The notes under the pieces: generated by a model
Database searches by the model: none
Told to the model about the DNA's origin: nothing
The model's input: the letters and a program-made list of their open reading frames with translations, nothing else
Position numbers and translations under genes: made by a program
NCBI GenBank assembly: GCA_016203225.1
Contig: JACQNC010000014.1
Coordinates: forward strand, 27,715-91,714
Reading direction: 5' to 3'
DNA from: Candidatus Woesearchaeota archaeon
GTDB taxonomy: Archaea > Nanobdellota > Nanobdellia > Woesearchaeales > ARS49
Length of the DNA: 64,000 nucleotides
In this document: positions 45,029-54,070 of the stretch, in pieces
Position numbering within the stretch: the stretch's first letter is position 1
How the letters are laid out: the number at the start of each line of letters is the position of its first letter

Positions 45029-45068
45029 CGACCCGGCAGCGCGTTTTCCCGAGAAAGGAGGTCAACCT

Positions 45069-45263
45069 ATGCCCAAAGTCAAGGCAGATATCCCTGCATT
45101 GCAGGAAGATGAAGACGACGTCTCGAAGGAGGATTACGAGGACAAGGACGACGTCAAAGCGGTCATCCCGGATGACGACGACACGGACGACGACGATGTC
45201 GAGGATGGCGAGGACACAGAGCAGGACGCCGCCGGCGCAATCGACATCGGCGACGATCTATAA
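45069..45263 (+). CDS. Acidic micro-protein (64 aa)
   Basis: 29 of 64 residues are Asp or Glu, mostly in runs such as PDDDDTDDDDVEDGEDTE, with a slightly basic start (MPKVKAD). A strong ribosome binding site supports that it is translated. Low complexity means no homology can be inferred; it might be a nucleic-acid mimic or metal/histone-like chaperone (speculation). Confidence 0.65.
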   Translation: MPKVKADIPALQEDEDDVSKEDYEDKDDVKAVIPDDDDTDDDDVEDGEDTEQDAAGAIDIGDDL

Positions 45264-45287
45264 TATCTTTTTCAATATATATTTTCT
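45264..45287 (+). terminator. T-rich terminator
   Basis: TATCTTTTTC followed by ATATATTTTCT directly after the stop; resembles archaeal oligo-T termination. Confidence 0.4.
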
Positions 45288-45320
45288 AGTCATCTAGTAA
45301 CCACTCTCGAATAGAAAAAC

Positions 45321-45328
45321 TTTATATA
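45321..45328 (+). promoter_or_regulatory. TATA box of the barrel-like/cadherin-like operon
   Basis: TTTATATA; predicted start near 45350, then GGGGGT a few nt before the ATG at 45363. It would serve three genes to 51904. Confidence 0.5.
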
Positions 45329-45362
45329 GTTCTCGCATCGTCCGTGTTGCTGGGGGTAGTGA

Positions 45363-47810
45363 ATGAAAAAGGCTTATTCCGCGAGTGACGTGAGGTCTCC
45401 CGAGCTTCTCCGCGCGATGCGCTGGCAGATCAAGGCGTTGGAACAGGCACGCGACAACGTAATCATAGGAGATAAAGAGCGCGGCGCGGACTACCTCTTC
45501 GACCACGAAGGCAGACTTCTCAAACAATTCAACGCCATCGAAGACGCGGCATACAAAGCGCAACACCCAGTCAGGCACGCGGTGCGCAAGGGCTGGCGCT
45601 ACGCCACGCACGAAGCCACGCTCGCAGCGACGATGCTATTCGCGCTAACCACGCCTGGAATGGTGCAGCGCGCGTACGCGGACGAGCCTGTGCCGCAGGA
45701 AGTCAAGCAAGACCTACAAGAGACGGTGCGCTCGATACTCGCGGAAGGCAACGTCCAAAACCGCGACACGAAAGAAGGCAAGGTGTTCGTGACGCTCAAT
45801 GACGGCCGCGTTCTCGAATACTCCGACACGCCCGGCAAGTCCACAGACATCCAGATATTGAAGGATGGCAACAAGGTCGGAACGATCTACCTCAGGGACG
45901 AACAGAAGACGCTCGAGCACGACGGCAAGACAGTCACGCTCACCGGGGAAGCCTACCGCGGATGGGAGAACGCCGTCTGCAAGTTCTTCGAAGGCAAAGA
46001 ACTCTACCCGCAGGAACCCAAGAAGGAAGAACCCAAACAGGATACTCCGAAAGAGCCGACGCTCAACGACCTCGCGGGCAAGTACTTCAACGAGGCCAAC
46101 GTCGCCTCGCGCGGGGTCAGCCCGGCCGACGACAAGATCAAGCTCATAATGCTCAAGGACGGAGAACTCGAAGGCCTGCGCCTCGAATACATCGACACGC
46201 CCGGCAGCTTCACGCACATCAACGTCATCTCGAGCGACGGCAAACGCCTCGGCAACATCTTCCTCTCGGACAAGACGAAGACGGTCGACTTCCTCGACAG
46301 ATCCTACAAAGGACTGGACGAAACAGAGTACAAAGCCATCGAAAGCGTCGTGTACAGATTCTTCGAACAGAAAGAACTCGAAGAACCGAAACCAGAGCCG
46401 AAGCCGGATGACAAGCCGAAGGACGAACCGAAACCGGAAGACAAACCGAAGCCGGACAAGAAAGACGACACGTTCGTGAAGCTCACCGGCTCCAGCCTCT
46501 ACCTTCCAGGCAGATTGTTCGACAACAACTACGCGCGGCTCTCAGGAGGCCTGGAAACGAAAGACTCAGGCATCCGCGGCAGGTTCGACGGCACGCTCTC
46601 GCTCGGCGACCTCGATCTCGGCTGGGACCTGTTCTACACAGGCACCAGCGGCATCGAAGGCGACGCCGACCGCGATACGAGCGACCTTGGCGGCATCCTC
46701 TCGCTACGCCACAAGATAATCGACCTCAGACTCAACGCGGCGATGCTCGACACCGACTACGGGCGCGACTTCGCGAGCACGGCCATGCTCAGCCCGACGC
46801 TCCAACAGGACACGTCCGGAAGCGAAGAGACGAGCATCGAGACGCTGCTCTTCTCGGGCGCGCTGGACTACCGGCTGAACGATTCATTGCTGATCCAGCT
46901 GCTCGGGTGGAGCAACCGCACGAAGGACACACACCTGCTCAGCCAGACCGACCACATCTTCGGCACGGTCCTCGTGCCAGGCTTCGGACCTGTCGCGGTC
47001 GACGACACGGTCCTCACTGACGTCAGCACGAAGACGCTCACGCGCGAGCAAGGCATCGGCATGGGATTCGACGTCGCGCTCAGCAAGTACACCAAGCTCT
47101 CGCTCCTGCCGGTCTACACCAGACGCTCGATCAGCACCACCGTGAACGGCGACGAGATACTGGACGAGGACTATGACAACCTCCGCCTGCAAGCACGGTT
47201 CCAATGGAACTCGCTCGTGCTCACCGCGGGCAGGTTGCAGCAGTTCAACGACGACCTCGACAGCGAATTCATCGGCGCAGGGCATTACAGCCTCCTCCTC
47301 GGCGAACACGTGCTCGGCCAGTTGCACGCAGGCATAGACGACAACGGCAAAGGTTTCGGCGGACTGATGTTCAACTTCAACGCCACGCGCAAACTCACGA
47401 CAGAGGACGTCATGGCAGCGGCGGCATACCGCAACTTCGCGCTCGACACCGCCATCGACTGGGGACTCACGCCCGACCAGCGCAGGAGCGCGCTATGGGA
47501 CTCCCGCGACGCGTTCATCCGACGCACCGGCGGACTCACAGTGGAGGCATGGCTGCGCGACCGCGACGGCCACAACGTGTACGGCATAGGATTCGGCGTC
47601 GACCTCGACCCGCTGATCCCGAGCCTGATACTGCTCGGCGACTTCGAAGGAGGCCGAGACTACCGGCAGTGGAGCCTCGGAGCGCGCAAGAAGCTATTCA
47701 CCATCTCTGACATTCCAGTGAGCCTAGGCGTCGGGATCCAGTCAATCGATGACGGCGACCGTGGATCAAGCCAAGGCATGCTCGAGATCATCATAGGCGG
47801 CAAGCAATGA
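45363..47810 (+). CDS. Protein with beta-barrel-like C-terminal half (815 aa)
   Basis: Residues 1-75 helical and cytoplasmic; a membrane helix (about 80-97, ATLAATMLFALTTPGMVQRA). Then two copies of a domain (about 110-215 and 232-340; motifs LEYSDTPGKSTDI and LEYIDTPGSFTHI, each followed by KxLGxIxLxD and VxxFFExKEL), a Pro/Lys/Glu linker of about 40 residues, and a C-terminal 440 residues (about 380-815) made of short alternating strands with repeated polar/non-polar pattern (GSLYLPGRLFDNNYARL, IDLRLNAAML, SLGVGIQSI) like an outer-membrane barrel. An archaeon with one membrane should not need one. Function not assigned. Confidence 0.75.
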   Translation: MKKAYSASDVRSPELLRAMRWQIKALEQARDNVIIGDKERGADYLFDHEGRLLKQFNAIEDAAYKAQHPVRHAVRKGWRYATHEATLAATMLFALTTPGMVQRAYADEPVPQEVKQDLQETVRSILAEGNVQNRDTKEGKVFVTLNDGRVLEYSDTPGKSTDIQILKDGNKVGTIYLRDEQKTLEHDGKTVTLTGEAYRGWENAVCKFFEGKELYPQEPKKEEPKQDTPKEPTLNDLAGKYFNEANVASRGVSPADDKIKLIMLKDGELEGLRLEYIDTPGSFTHINVISSDGKRLGNIFLSDKTKTVDFLDRSYKGLDETEYKAIESVVYRFFEQKELEEPKPEPKPDDKPKDEPKPEDKPKPDKKDDTFVKLTGSSLYLPGRLFDNNYARLSGGLETKDSGIRGRFDGTLSLGDLDLGWDLFYTGTSGIEGDADRDTSDLGGILSLRHKIIDLRLNAAMLDTDYGRDFASTAMLSPTLQQDTSGSEETSIETLLFSGALDYRLNDSLLIQLLGWSNRTKDTHLLSQTDHIFGTVLVPGFGPVAVDDTVLTDVSTKTLTREQGIGMGFDVALSKYTKLSLLPVYTRRSISTTVNGDEILDEDYDNLRLQARFQWNSLVLTAGRLQQFNDDLDSEFIGAGHYSLLLGEHVLGQLHAGIDDNGKGFGGLMFNFNATRKLTTEDVMAAAAYRNFALDTAIDWGLTPDQRRSALWDSRDAFIRRTGGLTVEAWLRDRDGHNVYGIGFGVDLDPLIPSLILLGDFEGGRDYRQWSLGARKKLFTISDIPVSLGVGIQSIDDGDRGSSQGMLEIIIGGKQ

Positions 47811-50800
47811 ACCTCAAATTGGTGCTGAGCGCAGTCCTGTTCCTCGCGAGCGTCAGCGCCATCGCCGCCATCGACATCGCCCCATCGCTCTCCTTCACGA
47901 GCGACACCACCAACACGTCAAGCACGGCGACGCTCACCGCAGTCGCGGTCGACCCCGACACGTCGCCCACCACGCCCGACATCGTCGGCATCACTATCTA
48001 TAAGGACGGCGCGCCCGACGCTTCCAGCACGTGCGACGGCGCCTCAAGCACATGCGTACTTGTCGACGTCGAATACGAGCCCAGCGCGGGCGTGCACTCG
48101 TACTACGCGACAGCCACCGACGACGAAGGCAACACCGCCACGAGCGACGGCATAGTCATAACGTTCACAGGCACCAACGCGCCGCCGAACATCTCAGGCA
48201 TCCCTGACGTGAACATCTCGGAGGATTCAGGCTACAATCCGAGCCTGGTCAATCTGTGGACATACGCCTCAGACTTCGAGGATTCCGACAGCGAGCTCGT
48301 ATTCACGATCCTCAACGAGAGCAACACCACCGTCGTCGACTGCTCAATAACATCAGGACAGTTCGTCGACTGCAGCACCGTCACAGGCAACGCCACCGGC
48401 TCCAGCCTGGTCTTCGTCCAGGTCTCTGACGGGGAAGCGACAGACGTCGACGACTTCACGGTCACGGTCACGCCAGTGAACGACCCAGTAGTCGCGAACC
48501 TAAGCGTCATTCTCTCCAACCTCACCATCCCAGAGGACGGCAACGGCACCATCGACCTCGTAGGAGCGTTCTCCGACGTAGACAACGCCACATTCATCTA
48601 TACAGCATCAGATAGCCCTGACCTCGTAAACGTGACGTTCGCAGGAACGGTCTCCACGGTCCAGGGACTTTTCAACCTGAACGGCAACACGACGCTCACG
48701 TTCACGGCAAGCGACGGCGCTTTCTCTGCGAACCGAAGTGTCATCGTGAGTATCACGCCGGTCAACGACGCGCCCGCATGGATGACGATCCCGAACCAGA
48801 CCTGGCCAGAGGACACGAACCTGACGCTGAACCTGAGCCTGTTCTCGAGCGACGTCGACAGCCCTGACCTGAACTGGACCGTGTCAGGCAACGTATTGAT
48901 CAACATAACCATCGACAACGCATCCGGTCTCGCGAAATTCGTCCCTGCTGCGGACTTCTTCGGCAGCGAGACTGTCACGTTCACCGCGACAGATGGCCTG
49001 CTCCCGACCGCGAGCAACGCCGTCGTATTGAACGTCACGAACGTCAACGACGCGCCAGTGTTCAACGCCTCTGCGCCGCTGGCGAACCTCACGCTCCTCG
49101 AGGACGTCCTCAACCAGTCGCTCGACCTCTCGATATCATTCTTCGACATCGACGGCCCAGACATCAACTGGACCGCGAACGCCACCGGACCTCTGACAGT
49201 CGCCATCAACCAGCTCACAGGCATAGTGAACATCACGTCGACGGCCAACGCGAGCGGCAACGGCACGATTGTATTCACAGCCACAGACGGCAACCTGACC
49301 TCGAACGCGAGCAACACGGTCTTCGTCACGGTCCTGCCCGTGAACGACGCGCCGACGCTCGTCACCGCGATCCCGAACATCACGTTCGCGGAAGAGAGCT
49401 CCTTCACGACAAACGTCACTCCGAACTTCTTCGACGTGGACAACGCGACCTTGAACTACAGCGTCGCATCCGACAACCCGAGCATCACCGCAACGATGCT
49501 GCCCGGCGGCATCCTCAACGTCTCTGCGCTCGCGGACTTCTTCGGCAGCGGAAACCTGACAGTGACCGCGACCGACGGAACGTTGATCGCGACCAGCAAC
49601 CTGATCGTCACAGTGGTCACGGGCGTCAACGACGCGCCCGTCCTAAGCGTGCCGCTCGCCAACACCACATTCGCTGAAGAATCGAGCATCATAGTGAACC
49701 TCGCCAGCTTCTTCACCGACATCGACAACACGACGCTCGTCTTCACCGCCAGCTTCAACTCGAGCCAAGTCAACGTCTCGGTCAACGGCACGAACACGAC
49801 CGTGACAGGCGTCCTCAACTACTTCGGGCCAGCGCCCGTCACGTACACCGCATCCGATGGCGCCTTGAGCGCGAACGGCACGGCGTTCTACACGATAACT
49901 AACGTCAACGACGCCCCGATCTACAGCCCCGCGCTCGCGAACCAATCCGCGAACGCCAACCTCTCATTCCTCTACGACATCAACGGACTCGACATCGACG
50001 GCGACGCGTTCACGTTCAACGACAACGCGACACAATTCGCGATCGGCAACGCGACAGGCATCATCTCGTTCACACCGACCACAGTCGAGACCATCTCTGT
50101 AGAGGTGAACGTCTGCGATGCAGTCGTATGCACGCCGGGCTTCTTCACCATCACTGTGGGCCCGCCCGTCAGCTTAATCCTCAACAGCACGTTCAACAGC
50201 ACGCTCTTCAACGGCACGTTCACGAACTTCACGGGCGTTTCGGTAAGCACCGTGAACAACAGCGCGGTCTCCGTCGACTGGCAGATCAACAACTCCAACG
50301 TACAGAAGAGCACGGTAACCAACACGTTCGTCGTCAACACGAACAGCACGAACAGCACGCTGGTCAACAGCTCGTTGACGGACTGCACGGTCATCAATTC
50401 GCTGGTCAAGAACTACGTAGGAGCGTCTTGCTTCATCTCGGACTCGGTCGTCGACCCGCCAGGCGGCACCAACAACGTCACGGGCAGCACCATCGTGGGC
50501 GGCAGCACGGTCCTCGAGAGCGACGTACTGTTCAGCTTCGTGAACGGCTCGCGGATCGTGAACTCTACGAAGATCAATAGCACTATCGCGTCCAGCAACG
50601 TCACCGCGAGCAACAACACCAACACCACGCTCACATCTAGCACGGAGACGAACTCGGTCACGAGCGACAGCACGATCGCGTCCAGCACGGTAATCAACGA
50701 CACGATCATCTCGAGCACGATCACCACTAGCACGATAACGAACTCGAACGTGACGCTCTCTACGATAACGAACAGCACGATGAACCTCGTAAGCGTCTTC

Positions 50801-51502
50801 GACGCCACGATCGCGAGCGGCGTCATCTCAGCCGGGACAATCACGTCCAACGGAACAACGTACAACGCGACAGCGTCCGGACCAGCCAACCTGACGGACC
50901 TGATCAACTACGCGCCGGTATCGAGCTTCACGCCCACGAGCCCCAGCGTGACGCTTGGCAGCATCATAACATTCACCAGCACGAGCACCGACCTGAACAT
51001 CCCTGGCTCGTTGAACGACACGTTGACGTTCCTCTGGACGTTCGGTGACAGCACGACAGCGAACACGTCCAGCGTCAACAAGACCTATGGAAGCGCAGGA
51101 ACGTTCACGGTCACCTTGACTGTCACGGACAACTTCGGCGCGTCCAGCACCTCGACAGGCACGGCCAGCATAGCCTCAGCAGGCGGCGGAGGGGGCGGTG
51201 GCGGAGGCGGCGGAGGCGGCGGAAGCTCTTCGTCAGGCAGCAGCAGCAGCGGCGGCGCACCTCCTTTCAACGTGACAGTGTTCACTCCGTTGGCATTCCC
51301 CGAGACAGAGGACGAGCCCGAAACGAGCGAGCCCGTCGAGCCAAAGGTCGAACCGAAGCCTGAACCCAAGCCCTCGACTCCGACAGCAGCAGTCGTCGGC
51401 GCGGACCTTGACGCAGACCTCGGGATCGGCTTCACGATCATCCTAGGCATCCTGCTCTTCGGACTGACAGGCTACTTCGTGGTTAGACAGATTTTGTTCT
51501 GA
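47807..51502 (+). CDS. Cadherin-like/PKD surface protein with beta-solenoid (1231 aa)
   Basis: The ATG overlaps the preceding stop by 4 nt. Signal peptide (LVLSAVLFLASVSAIA), then several cadherin-like/VCBS-type domains marked by PVNDAP motifs (about residues 105-800). Between about 800 and 1020 a solenoid with a five-residue period (STI, SST, TNS, TSD repeated) suggests a pentapeptide-like helix. A PKD domain follows (FTSTSTD...FLWTFGDST...TFTVTLTVTDNFG), a glycine/serine hinge, an acidic Pro/Lys linker and a C-terminal membrane helix (IILGILLFGLTGYFVV). Adhesin-like stalk by design (inference). Confidence 0.85.
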   Translation: MNLKLVLSAVLFLASVSAIAAIDIAPSLSFTSDTTNTSSTATLTAVAVDPDTSPTTPDIVGITIYKDGAPDASSTCDGASSTCVLVDVEYEPSAGVHSYYATATDDEGNTATSDGIVITFTGTNAPPNISGIPDVNISEDSGYNPSLVNLWTYASDFEDSDSELVFTILNESNTTVVDCSITSGQFVDCSTVTGNATGSSLVFVQVSDGEATDVDDFTVTVTPVNDPVVANLSVILSNLTIPEDGNGTIDLVGAFSDVDNATFIYTASDSPDLVNVTFAGTVSTVQGLFNLNGNTTLTFTASDGAFSANRSVIVSITPVNDAPAWMTIPNQTWPEDTNLTLNLSLFSSDVDSPDLNWTVSGNVLINITIDNASGLAKFVPAADFFGSETVTFTATDGLLPTASNAVVLNVTNVNDAPVFNASAPLANLTLLEDVLNQSLDLSISFFDIDGPDINWTANATGPLTVAINQLTGIVNITSTANASGNGTIVFTATDGNLTSNASNTVFVTVLPVNDAPTLVTAIPNITFAEESSFTTNVTPNFFDVDNATLNYSVASDNPSITATMLPGGILNVSALADFFGSGNLTVTATDGTLIATSNLIVTVVTGVNDAPVLSVPLANTTFAEESSIIVNLASFFTDIDNTTLVFTASFNSSQVNVSVNGTNTTVTGVLNYFGPAPVTYTASDGALSANGTAFYTITNVNDAPIYSPALANQSANANLSFLYDINGLDIDGDAFTFNDNATQFAIGNATGIISFTPTTVETISVEVNVCDAVVCTPGFFTITVGPPVSLILNSTFNSTLFNGTFTNFTGVSVSTVNNSAVSVDWQINNSNVQKSTVTNTFVVNTNSTNSTLVNSSLTDCTVINSLVKNYVGASCFISDSVVDPPGGTNNVTGSTIVGGSTVLESDVLFSFVNGSRIVNSTKINSTIASSNVTASNNTNTTLTSSTETNSVTSDSTIASSTVINDTIISSTITTSTITNSNVTLSTITNSTMNLVSVFDATIASGVISAGTITSNGTTYNATASGPANLTDLINYAPVSSFTPTSPSVTLGSIITFTSTSTDLNIPGSLNDTLTFLWTFGDSTTANTSSVNKTYGSAGTFTVTLTVTDNFGASSTSTGTASIASAGGGGGGGGGGGGGGSSSSGSSSSGGAPPFNVTVFTPLAFPETEDEPETSEPVEPKVEPKPEPKPSTPTAAVVGADLDADLGIGFTIILGILLFGLTGYFVVRQILF

Positions 51503-51511
51503 GGCAGGCTC

Positions 51512-51904
51512 ATGGATTTATCTCAGCTTGAGACCGCATTGAGGCAGGCTTGGGCGCGCGAGACCAGCGCTGATCCTGACAGCTGGACCATTGAAAATCC
51601 GGCTTGGGGACAATGCGCGGTCACTGCGCTCGTCGTCAATGATCATCTTGGCGGAAAACTCATTTGGGCGCCCGCAAAGCTTCCGGATGGCCGGGAAGTC
51701 TCGCACTATTTCAATGAGTTGCCGAACGGGGTTGTAGATCTCACAAAGGTGCAATTTCCGCCAGGAACCTTGCTGCCTCCCGGTATCGAAAAGAAAAAGG
51801 ACAAGATGTCCACGCGTGAATACGTTCTATCATTTCCTGCCACGCAGACGCGCTATCTGCTATTGAAACAGAGAGTGTTTGCCGTGATGCCAAAGACAGA
51901 TTAG
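51512..51904 (+). CDS. YunG-like family protein (130 aa)
   Basis: Contains the marker NPAWGQCAVTALVVNDHLGGKL near residue 30 with a conserved Cys and later HYFN and VDLT motifs, as in the YunG family of uncharacterised proteins. It is 10 nt after the preceding gene, with GAGG as a ribosome binding site, so probably cotranscribed. The invariant Cys and His suggest a cysteine-peptidase-like fold (inference). It stops immediately before the stop of the convergent gene. Confidence 0.65.
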   Translation: MDLSQLETALRQAWARETSADPDSWTIENPAWGQCAVTALVVNDHLGGKLIWAPAKLPDGREVSHYFNELPNGVVDLTKVQFPPGTLLPPGIEKKKDKMSTREYVLSFPATQTRYLLLKQRVFAVMPKTD

Positions 51905-52456
51905 CTAAGCGGACAACGCGTCCTTTTCTTTGATCAACGCCAGTTGCGCAGGCTTCCAGTCGCCGCGCTCCATGTGCGCTTCGACATTGTTCGGCACGTA
52001 GACTCCATACAGGTGCCCGCTGTTGCGGCCAACCATCACGCGACCGTTGCCTTTCGACCCGCCCCAATAGAACAGCTTGAGCGGCACGGGGGCATAAACG
52101 CCTGATACGTATGAGAGACGCTGTATCGCTGCGCATATGTCTGCCACGCCCTCGCCGAGCAACGGTACCGCCTGCGTCGCAAGCGCTGCGACGTCCTGGA
52201 GGGACTCCATAACGAAGTCCTCCGTGATCTTTCCAACCAGCGGGTCGTCGTGCGTGACCTTCTTGCGGTCGATATCGATCCAAGTGTTCAGAAGCAACGA
52301 CTGCGATGTAAGGTTATCTGCCGAAGCCAGATCTCCCGCGTCGATGAGCGCGCGCAGGTACGCGAACCACGTCGGGGCTGACGGAGTGAACTTCTCTCCG
52401 CGATTGACCGAGCCCGAGATATGGTAAGAACGTGAAGCGATCTTGATGGCGCTCAT
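51905..52456 (-). CDS. Hypothetical protein, 183 aa
   Basis: Soluble, mostly helical, with a GSKGNGRVMVGRNSGHLYGVYVP segment (a beta hairpin). Start 52456 fits a TATA-like AATAAATA on the minus strand at about 52481-52490. A TTG at 52459 precedes it. No family recognised. Confidence 0.6.
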   Translation of the reverse strand: MSAIKIASRSYHISGSVNRGEKFTPSAPTWFAYLRALIDAGDLASADNLTSQSLLLNTWIDIDRKKVTHDDPLVGKITEDFVMESLQDVAALATQAVPLLGEGVADICAAIQRLSYVSGVYAPVPLKLFYWGGSKGNGRVMVGRNSGHLYGVYVPNNVEAHMERGDWKPAQLALIKEKDALSA

Positions 52457-52508
52457 CAAGGAGTGACACAGACGATGGCCGGTATTTATTGATTTAGCGG
52501 GTGGAAAA

Positions 52509-52922
52509 TCACAATCCCAACAACTGGTCCAACTCCCTGGCCGCGCGCCTGATGTCGTCCATCGTGCGCTCGGTGTCCTTGCGGAGCTCCTCGATCAACA
52601 GCTCCAGGTTGTTATCGCGCAGCCAGTAGAACCTGCCGTCGTACAGCACTAGCCCGTACTCTATCAGTTTGTTCAGGTGGTGCACGACAGTTCCTCTAGA
52701 GAGCTCGAGCGCCTCCGCCAATTCATCAGAACTCATCGGGCGGTTGACTTTCGCGGCTTTGAGAAGTTCGATGAATACGCGGAACATCGAGCGATCCTTG
52801 TCACGCAGCCCGAACAAACCCAGAGACGAGCCGAACCACTGCAGTTCCTCGTTCAACGAAGGGCGAGGCGGCTTGCGCATCGTCACGATAGTGATGCGCC
52901 GTTGGATGAATGCCATAGTCAC
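52509..52922 (-). CDS. Winged-helix transcriptional regulator (ArsR-like)
   Basis: 137 residues. A winged helix (about 45-100) with helix-turn-helix SDELAEALELSRGTVVHHLNKL and wing GLVLYDGRFYW, then a charged C-terminal helix for dimerisation. No metal-binding cysteines. The GTG start at 52922 overlaps the stop of the upstream gene by 4 nt (GTGA); an ATG at 52916 is also possible. Probably regulates its own operon or a nearby gene (inference). Confidence 0.8.
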   Translation of the reverse strand: MTMAFIQRRITIVTMRKPPRPSLNEELQWFGSSLGLFGLRDKDRSMFRVFIELLKAAKVNRPMSSDELAEALELSRGTVVHHLNKLIEYGLVLYDGRFYWLRDNNLELLIEELRKDTERTMDDIRRAARELDQLLGL

Positions 52923-53272
52923 CCGAGATATGTCGGGGTCTCCTTGGTCTCTTCGCCTTGCGTCGCCAGAAGATCCTTCTGTTTCTTCTCCGCCTTGATG
53001 AGCGCCTTCGGCTTCACGATCTTGCCGTATTCCTCCTCGTACTTCTTCACCGTGGCTTCAAGGACCTCGATTATCTTCTTCGCGTGCCACGGATCCACCA
53101 TGACGACGTTGTGCTGCATCAGGAACGTAGGGCGGCCCTTGCCGCGCGGGTCGACGCGCGGCGTGATCATCTTGAAGTCGAAGAACACCTGCGTCGCGCT
53201 GAAGTTCGCGCTCATCTCGTGCGCGTACATCGCGCCGCCATCGTTGATGGTCATGTTGACTGGTTCTGCCAT
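52919..53272 (-). CDS. DUF3467 family protein
   Basis: 117 residues: MYAHEMSANFSATQVFFDF, HNVVMVDPWHAKKIIEVLEATVKKYEEEYG, the core pattern of DUF3467, small proteins of unknown role often found in archaea. A good AAAGGTGA precedes the ATG. It is translationally coupled to the winged-helix regulator, so the two probably work in the same process. Confidence 0.85.
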   Translation of the reverse strand: MAEPVNMTINDGGAMYAHEMSANFSATQVFFDFKMITPRVDPRGKGRPTFLMQHNVVMVDPWHAKKIIEVLEATVKKYEEEYGKIVKPKALIKAEKKQKDLLATQGEETKETPTYLG

Positions 53273-53320
53273 GGTTAGTCACCTTTGGTTGTTGATCATG
53301 TCTCGTCCCCTGCTGTTCTG

Positions 53321-53388
53321 CCCAAGCAGTTTTGAGGCTTTACGGCTATCGATGCGATCTCGATGAAGCCAATTCTAATCTGCCTGGG
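53321..53388 (+). repeat. Hairpin repeat copy 8
   Basis: 68 bp, ends CCCAAGCAGTTTTG and TAATCTGCCTGGGA. It lies 31 nt past the stop codon of the YkgJ-type gene (minus strand) in the 146-nt gap 53273-53418. It is more diverged and 3 bp shorter than most copies. Confidence 0.75.
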
Positions 53389-53418
53389 AACGCAAAGATT
53401 TGGAGCGACAGCGGGACG

Positions 53419-53955
53419 TCATTCCTCTCCTTTCAGCATCTTCTTGAGCTTCTCCTTGTCGGGAACCAGTTCGTGCAGTTGCCCGCCTGGGATCGTGCTG
53501 CTGAACTTCAGCCGTTGCGCCCATTGGCGCACGCTCTCTGCGTCGTTGACGTCCACGAAATAGTTCAGGTCGAACCATTCGTTCAGCTGCTCGCCGTGCT
53601 GGTTCCAACTGGACAGCCTGCACCCGGTCGGCTTGACCTCGTGGATGGTGCAGCCGTCCTTGCCAAGGAACGTGCAAGGTCCGTACGGCTGTTTCAGCAT
53701 CTTCGGCCGCGAATGGGTGGTATTATACTTGGTGATCGGGTCGAAATACTTGTCCTTCAACTCGGCTTCTGTGATACCGAGATGGTGCGCGATGCGTTTC
53801 AGGTCTTCCGGCAACGTCGTTCCTGTTCCGTACTCGCAGCATTTCGTGCACTTATGCGATCTGCACGGCGTGTCCGCCAGTTCTTCCACTACGTTCAATG
53901 GCGTGGACTTTGTGATGTGTGCCGCCTCTTTTGGGACTTCCCTGCACGGGATCAT
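53419..53955 (-). CDS. YkgJ-type cysteine-cluster protein
   Basis: 178 residues. The marker cysteines run CRSHKCTKCC ... YGPCTFLGKDGCTIHEVKPTGCR, as in the YkgJ/UPF0153 family, which is thought to bind zinc or an iron-sulphur cluster. The start at 53955 fits a TATA-like TTTTTATA (minus strand) at 53979-53986; the gene is leaderless and divergent from grpE. All cysteines of the pattern are present. Confidence 0.85.
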   Translation of the reverse strand: MIPCREVPKEAAHITKSTPLNVVEELADTPCRSHKCTKCCEYGTGTTLPEDLKRIAHHLGITEAELKDKYFDPITKYNTTHSRPKMLKQPYGPCTFLGKDGCTIHEVKPTGCRLSSWNQHGEQLNEWFDLNYFVDVNDAESVRQWAQRLKFSSTIPGGQLHELVPDKEKLKKMLKGEE

Positions 53956-53978
53956 GGCGATGTCCTTGATGCCTAACT

Positions 53979-53986
53979 ATAAAAAT
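53979..53986 (-). promoter_or_regulatory. TATA box of the YkgJ-type gene
   Basis: TTTTTATA on the minus strand, 24-31 nt upstream of the start at 53955. It shares the 115-bp divergent region with the grpE promoter. Confidence 0.55.
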
Positions 53987-54007
53987 GTTTCCTTTTCGAG
54001 CACAACA

Positions 54008-54015
54008 TTTAAATA
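54008..54015 (+). promoter_or_regulatory. TATA box of the grpE-dnaK operon
   Basis: TTTAAATA; predicts a start near 54038 and a leader of about 32 nt. Confidence 0.55.
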
Positions 54016-54039
54016 TAAGTTCAGTCTCATGCCATTCCT

Positions 54040-54056
54040 GTTGATGTGAAGTCAAC
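54040..54056. promoter_or_regulatory. Inverted repeat at the predicted grpE start site
   Basis: GTTGA, 7 nt, TCAAC. The arms are perfect 5-bp complements and sit where transcription should begin, a usual position for an archaeal repressor operator. It could also form a weak hairpin in the leader. Confidence 0.35.
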
Positions 54057-54070
54057 GAGAATGGTGGGTA

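Noticed and set aside
51180..51250. Glycine/serine run as a phase-variable tract
   Set aside because: It is a mix of GGC/GGA and serine codons, not a single-nucleotide run, so slippage is unlikely; it is just a flexible hinge.
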